Made by a program: the position numbers and the translations under genes
Shown here: positions 43,341 through 56,400 of the stretch, piece by piece
How the letters are laid out: each line of letters opens with the position of its first letter
How positions within the stretch are numbered: the first letter of the stretch is position 1
The notes under the pieces: model-generated
Told to the model about the DNA's origin: nothing
The model's database searches: none
Seen by the model: only the letters and a program-made list of their open reading frames with translations
From: Portulaca oleracea
Lineage: Eukaryota; Streptophyta; Magnoliopsida; Caryophyllales; Portulacaceae
Direction of reading: 5' to 3'
Assembly: GCA_029582165.1 (NCBI GenBank)
Contig: CM055875.1
Span: forward strand, 8,979,001 to 9,043,000
Length of the DNA stretch: 64,000 nt

Positions 43341-45362
43341 TACACGTGCAATTTGCTTGTAAACTTTGGACGGTGGTTGACTTGGGAGTGAAGGAGGTTT
43401 GAACTCATTAGTTGCCACTCAACCTTTAGCTCTGTGCATGCAATTTTCCTTTCAAACTTGGACGATTTTGCTCACAATTGTTGCCATCAAGTCTCGAACC
43501 CTTGACGCATGGTACTGCAAGGATGTCACGAAGCTCTTGCATGGCTGGGTTTTGATAATTTTACATAAAAAGACTCGCATGCATGGATAGCATGGCTAGG
43601 GTTTAATGCATTTTATGTAGGAAAAATTTCATGCACGGCATATAGGGCTAGGGTATGCATGTGAGCTTTGCATGCAAATATTTTACATGGACTTGTACAT
43701 GTAGAGTGCATGCATACAAGTATTTAGGCTTTAGTTTCCCTTATTTACCTATTTCCTAACTAAAATACATAAAAAAGAATGATAAAAATTACACTAAAGG
43801 TATACTAAAACTTGCTAAAAAATCTTGATCTCTACAGTAACTAAGGATGATAGTGGCGACAGGTAATTACTAACAGAGGTGGCTCTACTGTTGTTTTGTA
43901 GAGTAAAGGAAAGCAAGTGAAAAATAAAGAAAAGAAAGGAAGCAAGGAAGCCATTATGGTAACGTTACTTAATTTTGATGAGGTTGACGGGTGAAGATGT
44001 GGTTGTTGCTTCTTAAGTGGGCAGTGGTACTTGTGTTTTCCAGTGTGAAGGAAGGGAAGGATGAAAGAATCAAGAGAACAAAGAGAAGAGGAAAAAAAAT
44101 AAACGAAGGAGAGGAGAGTTGTTAATACCCAGCCCTTCGTAGTGACACCGAGTGTACAAGCAACAGTGGTGGTGGGTGGCAATTTAGAGAGAGAGAGAGA
44201 GAGAGAGAGAGAAATGATTAGATGTGGGAGTATGTGGGGCATAGTTTATGGTTTTTAGGAGTTGGAGAGGAAGAATTAGAGTACAAAAGAAATTTATAGG
44301 AAAAACACCAATTTTATCCGATTTAATAAAGAAAACAATTAAAATTTAAAAATATTCAAAAATAAAAATTGAATATTTAGAATAAAATCATATTTTTAGA
44401 CTTCAATAATTTTAGAAGTTAAAAGAACCAATCTTTCTGAAAATCAATAAAAGGGACATATAATTTCTTTTATTTAATTAAACTTAATTGCATAGTTACT
44501 ATGTACTCAAAACTCTCACACTCTATTCCTCTGAAGATCTTGAGAGAAAAAAAAATTGAAAGAGTTGCAACAGTTGTTGATATCAAAAGTATAAGAAACT
44601 AGTAACGACTGGGAAGACTTGCAAGAAACACGTAAAAATCGAAAGGAATTGGAAGGAGCTAGCAAATATTAGAAGTCAATAATTCCAACACAAAAGTGTT
44701 ACAGACCAAATAGGAGAGCTCATCCCAAAAGACTAGTCTGATAGGAGAGAGAGTTCATTTAATCTATAAAGCCCACACCGATATCCCATTCTACCGATGT
44801 GGGACAAGTCCCATACCTTACAATGGTATAAGACCCGTAACAAAAGGTTATGCTATCAACTGAATCTGCCCTTTCAAATCGTTCAACCGAGAGGTCGATC
44901 GGATCGGTTGTCCTTTCAATCAGTCACACTAGTTTAACTACGTCAATTTCAACACTAGACGGTCTTACTTTCATTGCCTAATTTCAGAAATGAGTGCGTC
45001 GCAGCACATCAACTAAGTTAAATTACTGCACTCAATGAATTTGGCAACCATCAATAATAAGTTGCATTCAGGGCTCTGTATAGATATCCTTATACCACCA
45101 ACACACCAGACATGGCATTTTGGATCATGATGATATATAATATGCCAATATGGCAAAGCAAATGCATTTGAACTACATTGCAAGATAAGTAAACATGCTC
45201 GCTTAGTTCCCGATACAATACAAAACAAGATGCTCGCTTAGTTCCCGATACAAAACAAGATGCCCAACAATCATTTGCTCATATGATCCTGTACATAAAT
45301 GCTACCAACCATGTCCATGTACATGGGATCAGCACAACAGGTCTGAAATCCCTAGCAGTTAC
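43341..45362. other. Intergenic DNA 3' of GYRA, including its probable 3' UTR
   Basis: No gene recognised. A GA microsatellite lies at about 44184-44212. About 44690-44850 carries a CCGATGTGGGACAAGTCCCA segment that looks like an LTR or TRIM remnant. A short direct repeat (GATGCTCGCTTAGTTCCCGA) occurs in two copies near 45192 and 45230. The GYRA 3' UTR must begin just below 45363. Confidence 0.5.
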
Positions 45363-45489
45363 TCACACAACATCTTCATCTTGGTGTTCAATAGAAGCTT
45401 CATCTTCCTCAGAATGTGCATCGGCTGAAGAAATCAACGATGCAGACTGAATCTTTCCAGCATGCTCAAGCCGCATAAGAATCACACCC
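45363..45489 (-). CDS. GYRA: GYRA last exon with stop codon
   Basis: Continues RGVILMRLEHAGKIQSASLI, then an acidic tail (HSEEDEASIEHQDED) and TGA at 45363-45365. The acidic tail is typical for plant GYRA. Confidence 0.95.
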
Positions 45490-48400
45490 CTTGAAGAAGA
45501 AACATCAAAAGGGACAACTCAGATCATCGAAGGAAACAATTAACCAAAAGATGCAGACTGAATGTGCTTGTGATTTTATACCTGGCAAAGCGGGATTGTA
45601 TGGAGATATCCCGAACCTTTATCCTGTTTACAGTCCCACTCTGGCTGACTAAGATTATATGCTCATCACTTTCTCCATCATCTATTAAGAGATGTAGACA
45701 CAAAAATAGAAGCATAAGGGCATGGTAAAAACAAGAGGCAATTAGTAGTACAATCGCTTCATATCCATACCTGAAACTGAATATCCCACCACAAAAACAG
45801 CAGCTAGGCGGTCTTCAGCAGCAAACTGAGAATGTGCAAGGGGGAAACAGTTTCACATGAGAACCTTAAAGTTAAAAATAAATAAATAAATAATGAAGGG
45901 CTGAGAGAACTTTTCTTCTATAGCCTACTTTGTATCCAATCAAGCCAATTCTATTCAAGGGTGACAAGCGGAAGCTACTCAAAGGTACACGCTTCCCATA
46001 GCCACTTTCTGAAACAAAGAGCAACCATGGCCCCCTAGTCCCCTTCTTCCTGACATATATCAAATCCATGTAGCACATAATATCGTCAGAGGCAACCATT
46101 ATACATAAACATTGAGAATAAAACCCAATTGAAGATCTTCTGGAGTAGGCTGTAGACCTACAACCAAGAGGATTATCACATTGACTTTCCTTATGCAGGA
46201 AGCCTACCTCTGGAGGCCCAGAGAGACTTCATGATCAATAACTTTGACATGAAGCAGGAGCACCAAGTTAACCGCCCAAATGTAAATCCAGCAAAATAAC
46301 TTGCTGAGGAATCTTACCAGATACCATGTTCATCTACATCTTGATCAAGATTTTTCCGCAGGGCTGCAGGGATTATATCCATACTAGCCATTTTGTCCCC
46401 ACCTTTAAGTCTCATGGCTATTGTTCCTCTGGTGTTTCTTCCAAGAGATCGAATCTGAATAACAATATCAAGAGCATAGAAGCAATCAGATTTCGCACAA
46501 GACAAGGTTCACTATTAAGACATGGGAGATCACAGAAACGCAGAATGAAAACACAAGCTGGCTACACAGTATATGTAAGAGTACCAAGTATGTTTGAAAT
46601 ACATTCTTAAGACCTAGACTAATCTGAATACAGTATCACAAAGTCTTTTGATTGTCCAACTGGCTAGGGAATTGTTAGTAAAAGCTAGTAGTTTTTTTTT
46701 TAAGCAAAAAGCTAGTAGTTAGATTAGCCAGAAAATGCACAATGTCTAAAACAACAGCTTGAAAATGAAATCTCATTTTCTAAATGCATCCTTGCATCTC
46801 CACCTTCAAAAAAATGTGATATTTAAAAATGTTGCAAAAATTAGTCGACAAACTCAATTAGCTGTACTGCTCATCTGGAAACATCAACCAAATGCTATTG
46901 CTAACAAAATGCAGCTTTATAGAAGTGTCAACACCTAAAAAATCCCACAGTGCAAAATTAACTCTTTGGTCCATCGAAGTTTGGCAGATGAATTATTGGG
47001 AACCGTTGCTTTGAAAATGATTTGACCTCTAACCTTAGAAGTTTTTGTAGTAAAAAATCCAATGGATATATCCCAGCCAAAAAGATGACATGCCTTATTG
47101 TATTGACTACCCCACCCCCCCCCCCCCTTCAACCTCTTTTTACAATTTAAAGAAGGAAGAACTTCGAAAGGTTAATATCAGAAAGCATTCAGCAACACAT
47201 CATTGCTCAGTCTTCGTGGGTTCTATCGTTCTATCATTCTATTCTCTACATGTCTAACTGCTTCCATTTAGCACGAAATTTATTGTCGCCAACTGGCGTA
47301 TGGTCGACTGACTCTGTCCGCCGCCTAAAGTCATATTATCACTTTTCAAATCACAGCCTTACTCTTTAAAAGATCAAACAATTCGTTTTCATAGATGTGA
47401 CAACTCCCATCATTTTCATAGAAGTGGTTCACAATATTCACCTACCAAATGTCAATGGACCAAAGAGTTAACTTTTTCACAAATAGTAGGATAAGCAAAC
47501 ATATACTCCCTCTATTCCATAATAATAGTCGCTTTAACAAACTATTTCTGTTCACACAAATAGCCACTTTACATTCCCAATTACTGAGTTACCCATTCTA
47601 CCCTTAATAAATTATTTTATTAGCTCTTTGTTTTTCCATTCTTTACATGCCCAAATAACTACTATAATTTTTATGGGTGAAATTGTCATGTCATGATAAA
47701 TTTCTACACTTCCTTCTTATTCCCCTACTATTCTCAAATTATTATTATGTGAGGGAGTAAAATTCTCACCTTGTCACCAGAACTAAGAATGACCATTCCA
47801 TTTTGAGAAGCCATCGCAACAAGGTCATCATTAGTGCAACACCTCACCCATTTCAGTTGATCTCCAGGAACCTGTTAAATAAATAAATAAATAAATAAAT
47901 AAAAATACATGTATATATATAGGAGAATTGGATTTTAATAATCTCTACTTTCACGATTGGACAACAATAATCCGCACTACCAATTTGGATTCTGATGGTC
48001 CAAAAAAAAAAAAAAATGGATTGTAGTGGGACATCATCGAGAGTATACCCTAAATATCATAGATTTTGTGTTGCGTTTGATTCAAAACTTAGTATAGCAC
48101 TTTACCATGATTTTTAATGAATTTACAATGTTTCTCCCAATTTTTTTGAATTTTTTTACGATTTTTTTTATGATTTTTCACTTTTATTCCTTTTAAAAAA
48201 TCATAACAATTTCTCAAAGTCTCAAAAAAATAATTTAAAAATTGTTCTAGTAACTACACTTCATTACCTTTGTGGGGGCAGGAACGAGAAAACAAAAACA
48301 ATGTTAGATGAGAATGAAAAAAATAAAAAGAATTTGAAGGTGGATTAGGTACCACTAGAATCCTTCTTTTTTTTTGGATTGCTAGAATCCAAAATGAAAG

Positions 48401-48494
48401 TGGGGATTATTTCTATACAATTGGTGAAAGTAGGAATTATTAGAATCCAATTTTCCTAATTTACACACACACACACACACAGTCACACACACAC

Positions 48495-48563
<69 letters not shown>

Positions 48564-49341
48564 CGTGTAAAGCCTGAACGTAGATGATGGAGATACTATC
48601 AAATGAAAAGCAAACCAAATGGCATCAGGGGTATAAAATAAGAATACAAACCAACTGAATTGCGATGATTCCTGTACACCTGATTGATGAGAAGGAATTC
48701 AAGGACACTTTCTTAATGTATCCATTGGCGGTAAGCATTACCAGATACTGGTCATCAGCAAACTCACTCACAGGGATGATGGATGTTATTCTTTCACCAT
48801 CTGACAAGGCCAATATCTGATATCCACGTGTAGTCAGCAGAGTCCAGCAGGATAATTATGAAAACAGAGAAGTACGGAATTCTGTACTTCTGTAAACTAC
48901 CTGAATCAGCGGCGTGCCAGCAGCAGTACGAGTGCATTCTGGTATTTTGTAGGCACGTGCAGAGTACACTATTCCTTTATCACTATCAAATAAAATAGAA
49001 TAAATTAAAATAAAATAAAATAAACGTATTTAATGAATGTCTAGACAGTGTCATAGATATGCAAGCTAGATACACGCTCATCTTCAATCTAAGTAATTTG
49101 TACCACAAACTAAGAGTGTCTGGCAAATACTAATGGCATGTTTGGACTGCATAAAGGGGATGCAAAGGAAAAAAAAAATGGGAAAATAAAAATATTCTCT
49201 GTTTGGACTGAAGAAAAAGGAAAGGAAAATAAATAGTTGGGAAAGGGGACAGGAAAATTTGGGATAAGAAAGAATAAAACATTTTTCCCTGAAAAACGTG
49301 AGGAAATAAAGCCAGACCTTTCTCTCCTCCATCTTGTGCAA

Positions 49342-49386
<45 letters not shown>

Positions 49387-50415
49387 TCACACACATACAT
49401 TTTATTCTCATTTTTCATACCCATCTCTTTCTCCCTCTTCAGAACCCATTATAATCTGTCACTCTCACGCACCCATTTTAATCCCTCTCTATCTTAATTT
49501 TCTCTCCCCTCTCTTTCTTGATTTTTTCTCTTTTCTATCTCTCTCTTGATTGTCACACTCTCGATCAAATCGGTCCATGATCCACAAAAAGAGAAGCTCA
49601 CTATTCACAAGTCCCCATGCAAATTCAATTTCAACAAATATTTTATCCTTGAACTAAACACAGGAAAAAATTGAATGGAAAGTCAACCATTTTTTTTTTT
49701 ACCTTCAAGCTTTTACTTAAACCAAACAAAAGGAAAAGAGCTTCCTTTATCTTTATTTTCTTTCCTCTTTATTTGTTATCCACAAGACTTTTTTCCCACC
49801 CCTTTTCTACAGCCCAAACACATCCTAAGAACTTACTTGTGAAGGACCTTACTTGACAGGATTACGTATGTAAAGTATCTCACAAGACAGAGATCCTATA
49901 ACTTATTTCAGTTTCAGAGAATTTATCACTTCAAGCGCTGCTACTCATGTCAATTCCATAAGCACAAAAATATCAAAATAGGAGTCTCATATAAGTTTGA
50001 CACCTCATCCTAGGTTTCTCATGAGAACAATATTAAGCATGTCAGCCCATGGATAAATTTAATTGATTTTTCATCATACATAAGGTGAAGAGTAGAGCAC
50101 AACTTGTCTTGAGCAATATCGAAATCATGGAGGTAGTTCAAGATCTGTAACAAGCAGAAATGATGAAAAGAAAAATTAACTTTTTGGTACATCGAGGTTT
50201 GACATTTGGTACCGCCTCATTAAAACGGAACTATTAGGTCCTATGAGCTTTGTTGTTTGTGTATTAAAAAATCAGGACGTATTTTCCTCCAAAAGTGATG
50301 ATGTGTCTAATTTAAGTGGTGCCCGCTACTTCTGTTATTTTCTGGGTTTATTATTGGCGAACAGTCACAAATTATGGTCCTTCCCTCCTTATTTAAGCAC
50401 ACCATCCCCCCCCCC

Positions 50416-50457
<42 letters not shown>

Positions 50458-53400
50458 CCCCTCCCCTTTCTTCCAAGCCACAGTTGGCTATTGGTGCGAC
50501 TATCTTCCACTGAAGAGAAAAGGTGCACTTCACATTCCATCAATCGATAGTAAATAACGAGTGCTATGCCAAACTCGCCTTCCCTTGAAGCACTTTGTGT
50601 ATTTTATCTACATTTGCAGGCCTTGCTTTGAAAGAAATGAATCCTGCAGAGCAACACAGATTTCTCTGCACGTGGATTTTAAGTTGCAGAATTAAGTAAC
50701 ATGGGGATAGGATGAGTGTAAGGTAGGTCAAGATTGATTGAATGAGGTAAAAGGAGAGATGATTAATCCAGACTGAGAGAGAACGGAAATCGCCGACTTC
50801 TTCCACGAAAGGGGGGGGTGTGTGGGAATCGAAAAATGGACACGACTTGAGTAAGGATAGATGGAGGGAGTAGATGGATTGAATGGTGTTTTACTTGTTT
50901 TAGTTTTCTTTTTTTCTATTTCAGTGTTGCCGACATTAAAAGTCTCCGGCTTGTATTTTGGTCAACCCCCCTATTTGGCCAGTAAAATTTTAAATTGTCA
51001 CTTTTAAAAAAAAACACCACTCATCCTTCAAGGGATCCAATAATTCATTTTCAACAAAGTGGTGCCCCATAATTCAACTATCAAACCTCAATGTACCAAA
51101 AACTTAATTTTTCAGAATAAAATGTCTGCGTTCCAAAGCCAGAGTCATAAAAGAATAAAATCCCAACCCCATCACAGATGATGAGACATCAGCAAATTTT
51201 GGTAGCATTATATGTCCCTAGTATGCAGGCGATGCAGTGAGCTACCTCCCTATTCAAGGAGGTAAAGCCAAAATGGATCCACCACGTTGTAGGTCTAGTC
51301 AACATGAATAATGGTCGTGATGATTGTACTTGTACATAGCCCACATAATACAAGATAATCGTCAAATTTTTCCTTGATATGCTGGAGTATTTTGAGGCAA
51401 CGCAGAGACACTAGCTTGCAACATGCAAGACACAGTCATACGCCACATTGATTTCAGCTTTTCATTTGCAAAAGCTATTTGAATTATCTATTCATGTAGA
51501 AAAGGGGCAAATACTATTAAAAAAAATCACCATTCCCTCAAGCTCTCGTGCATGACAATATCAACAAAACCAAAAAACTCAAGCTACTTTCACCATTAAG
51601 GACTATGCTCCAAATATATAAAATTCTCAACTTAGCTACACGCATATCGAGAAGTTCGTATGAAATCTAAGTGATTCTTGAATTCTAGCACGCTTTCCTT
51701 CTCCCTCTCTTCCTTTGGTCTGTCCCTCACTCTCTCCTCCGACTGTCCAACAACTTCATATTCCTAAACAACTCTCTACCTACTTTTGATTTCTACTGCT
51801 TACATGACTCATGGTTTCCCAACTCCGTTTCTTCCATCCTCAATTTTGACTTACAAAGAGAATACCATTTCTCATTTCCCTAGCCACATTACCTCTAAGT
51901 CAAAGATCAGGTGAACTAAACCTGAGTTATGGTTTGTCCTAGAGGAATAACTGCAGTTACTTTAGTAGGTAAGTTGTTTCAACGAGCCTGACTAATACAT
52001 CTAGAATTCATGAGACACAGATACTAGCAAGAGTAGTAGACCCGTGGAGGGAATCAATTTGAATTGTCAGGGGTTTAAAGAAGTGTCTTCCAACAGCATT
52101 GGTTAAAACTTGAGCTGCTTTCCACTTTTGAACATAAAACTCGACAATAATGTTAAGACCTAAGAAGCACAGATTCAGACATGAGATACGGACACGGACA
52201 CGATGACACGCGATTTTTCAAAAGATAAGGACACAAACACGTAGTCTGACACTTACCCTAATTTTATATTGTACTTCATAAAATGTAAGTTCTATATTAA
52301 ATATATTTGTTAATTAATACATTTTCTCTAATAGTTTATGAATTGTAAAATCATTTATAAAATATAAAATCTTATAAAATAATGGAAGAGGAACAAAATT
52401 ATGTGAAAGAGGGGCAAAGGCATATTAAGATGGTTAAGCATCATGCAAGAACATTAATGTATTGAAAAAAGGATATCATAGTTGAGGATGTCTCTAGAGG
52501 TAGGCTATTCTAAAAATGTGATGCCCATCAAGGATTCGGAAGTGCCCGAAGGCTTGGACTCGCGTGTCCACCATGGGTCCTCCAAGTGTGGGTTGTTTAT
52601 TTTGATAATTATTTAGAGCACACGTTTTTTCGCTTGACCGAGGAGTATCCGAGAGTGTTGGTGTTGGATACGCGTCCAACACGGATACCCAAGGCTAAAA
52701 GAAGTGTTTGTGCTTCATAGGTTAAGATAGATCAGGAAGGATACTACCAATGAAATTATATAAATGTTTCCATACAAGAAAGTGCTCAAAGCTAAGACAG
52801 CCAACAAAGCACCAACCTAAATCCTACTTCAGAAAACAATTGGCATAATAGCACTAAAGATATCCACAATTTTAATCAGTAACAACATAATGCATTACAT
52901 ATTGAAAAGGTATGTCTACACTAAGCCGTGTACAGGACCAAAGTTATTCAAAAGAAGTGGAAACAATCCCATTGCAAGCATGCAATACATGAGGACATAG
53001 GAAACACAGAAGCTCTACCTGAAGAAGAGTACGTGGTCATGAGCACGGCAGACAAGGAAGTCAGACATCATATCATTCACGCGCATTTTCCCAACAGATT
53101 TACCTATAGTGCCACGATTTTGAGGATTAAATGTACTGGGCTTCATACGCTTAACATAGCCTTTTTCACTAACGGCCTGAAATTTCCAAGTGAAATTATT
53201 ACACTCATGAGCAGAACAGGAACATTCAATAAAATACTTGTAGCAAATGAAGGGGAATAAAAATGATTTCAAATTTCAAATCCCAGAGTAACTACCAAGA
53301 TCATTTCTTCATTTGGAATCAGGTCGATATCCTCAACCAGACCACTATCAGCGTCCTCTAAAATAGAGCGCCTAGGACTTGCAAACCTGTTCTTCAGCTC

Positions 53401-56400
53401 AATTGCTTCTTGTTCAATCAACTAAAACATGCAATAAGATGAAAATTAGACACTATATAGCTCAAAAGTTAAAATGTAGTTTCAAAGCAAATGAGGCCCG
53501 AAAATCAGAAGCATGAGTTCATAGTCCCCTCTGGGTTTGTTTTTCACTTAAATTACAGGAGGCAGGGAGATGAGCACAGATGTTAAAAGATGTAACATTT
53601 TCCAAAGTTCTTAGTTTTAAAAAGTGTGCACCTCGTGCGCTATAGCTCACAAAGTGTGCACCTCATCCCTCCGCGCCTTATGGTGTGCTTTATGGAGCTT
53701 TTAGTGTTCAACTCGTTAAAAAATATGAAATGTTTAAGGTATTTTTAGAAAACCCCTTCTAGGTTGTGAGGAAACCCTACACCGCGTGATTCCTAACCGT
53801 CTTCCTCTCTTTTAGCATGCCTGTGCTTGTTTTATTTCTTTAGAAGAATATTTCGGTGTTACATCTTATGCTAAAGACGATTTGCGTGATCTTTCGCAGT
53901 ATTACTTGTGTCTAATCCATTATTTGATGTCCTTTCTGAGCTTATAGCGTGAAAATATAGCTTGGAAAAAACTATGTTTCGGTGCGTCTCACATGTGTGA
54001 AGAGCGCGCCTTTTCTTTGCGCTTCGCGCCTCGGATGCACTTTTTTGCGCCTCATGCTATTTTAATCTAAGCCAAAGTTTGAAGCCTTTGGAATCGAAAG
54101 TACTAAAACATAATTGACAGAACAATGTTTGAATGATTAACTTGGATCCAAAATAGAACTCTGTAAAAGCACAAATTGAGATTGACAGAATTTCAGGCCT
54201 CCTAGGATCACTCAAATTCTTCATTTTGTCTCATCTCTTAAGCGTACATGCTTGACACTTAAACATTTTCAGCAAAGAGAAAATGATGTGTTGAATGTTG
54301 ACAGTACTTGAACCACCTAGAATGGGAATGTGAACCAAGAGATTAAGTGAGTTAATACTCCCAATAAACTATGAGCAGAAGTCACGGAGAATTCCAGAAG
54401 TTGATGTAACCAGTAACAATGAGCCTAATTTTACCAGAATATGCTATAGTTCATTATTACTGATTATCTGTAACAAGCAATCATTTAATAGAAGAATGTC
54501 CAGGCTCCCATTAAACTAATTTAGCATGTAAGACTGTAAGTACGATTACGACTATGAATTATGAGTTCGTATTTATTATCACCTAAAATGGAATGTCAAT
54601 CAGGGTATATACAGTGATTAACATTCCCAGTAACTATGAACACAGATCACGAAGAATGCTAGAACTAGCTATAATTTGTAACAATAAGCTCAATATATTT
54701 AACCAATGAAAATTTAAAGTCTGGTCCCCAATGGAACAAGCTGTGAAAATATCAAACTTAGTGTAAGAATGTTTAAACGACCGCAGCAGAAACATTTAAT
54801 CCATGACCTAAAAGCCTGTCCCATTAAATACGTAATTTGAAATTGGACTTTCTACCCATGATGTCCTCCATGAACTTCAACACTTCTTGAATCATATCAG
54901 GTCCACGTCCCACTTATTATTGTATCCTTCAAGAACAGTTTCTTACATTTTTTTTCATATTGAAATCTTCTGGATGAACAAGTTGCTCACACACTTTCCT
55001 TTCCAAAGAGTTATCCTTAAATATTATACTCAAACAGTCAAATGAAGGCTTGAAATATACCTCTAAGTCCTCTGGGTCTAATTTCAATGTTGCTAAATTT
55101 AAAGCATCAACTAGTGTCTAGTGTAACTTATCAGAACAGTCAGTCTACAATTCAGAGAAGCCAATAACTGCCACATAAGAAATCGATCGGCCCACAAGTA
55201 TATTGAGCACCAGGGATGCTGATTAAGGGCACAACATAGATATTAATTTGTAAGATAAATACCCAGTATTGAAAAAAAAAATACAAGCTAAAACCTGCAA
55301 AATTATGTGGCAACATCATGAGAAAGTAATCATGGCATAAATGTTTACTCCCATATCATCTTTTGGGGAAAGGAAAAGGATATATATTAATAATATCCTG
55401 AAGCTACTGCACCAAGGAGTTGTCACACTAAAGATGCAATGCTATGTTGGCTCGTAATTGCGTTGCATTCACTGTAGAGACTACTGTATGCCCATCAGTC
55501 ACTGCCACTAGCTAAACACTTGCGTTGCCTACAGTAAACAAAGCCACTTCAAAACATCCCATCATTATCCGCTCAATAGTTGCTTTCACACTATCGTCTC
55601 AACCCCAGTCTTCGTTGAATCATTTGTATGCATCATTAAGCAAAACTGGAGGAGGATCCATACAAGGTGGAGGGGACATTTATAAAGTATGAAATAGGCT
55701 ATGTAAGCTTCTGAGTGACAGACGGAAAAGCTATGCAAAAAAAAAGATGCAAATAAACTACATTTTATTTTGGTTTTCATTTTTGTAGAAAGCTAATAAC
55801 TAAATTAGCACACACAAATGTAAAAAACGGAGCACACAAGTTGTGCCCACAATACAATGGGGATTTATCATCATGACAACAATAATGTATCCATCAAAGA
55901 ATGCATTTAACCTGGAGGATTTGTTTCTTGCTTGACAACAGTTCTTCCAGCCTCGAGATTTGCTCCAACAGTGATTTGCCCTCATCAACATACTTGTTCC
56001 TCTGGCAGCATCAGAAAACCAAAAAGGCCTTTTATAATTAAGCAGTGGACCACAGAATACTAAAGGATCTAACAATCAGAAAAAGCATGCTACATACCTC
56101 AAGAACTGTGAGCTTTCTCAGATTCATATCTAATATGGCTTCAGCTTGTTTCTGGGACAGACTATACTCTATCATGAATGAAGGAGAGAACTTAACAAAT
56201 GTTTTTAACCAGAAAACCCATATCAAACTTGAGAAAACATTCCAAGAGGAATATAAAATGATAAACAACAAGATGCCTTCACTTATCAACAACAAACTCC
56301 AACTGTGGATTCCATTTGTGCAAGGCATCGAGAGATGGAGATGTAGTAAGGCTTCTCCTCGTAACTAGCGTGGCCAATTACAGTGAACCCATAGAAAGAC

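Noticed and set aside
39785..43837. Single large LTR enclosing the TRIM
   Set aside because: TG and CA ends and Tat-like words are suggestive, but the flanks (TTTAC and GTAAC) do not match as a TSD and no partner LTR is in the window.
43841..44242. 133-codon - strand ORF starting near a GA repeat
   Set aside because: Depends on the translated microsatellite (Ser-Leu run) and has no conserved motif.
46318..46330. Alternative upstream donor (ATG/GTATCT) for the GYRA exon
   Set aside because: It would put the next exon out of frame; the GTAAGA donor keeps it in frame.
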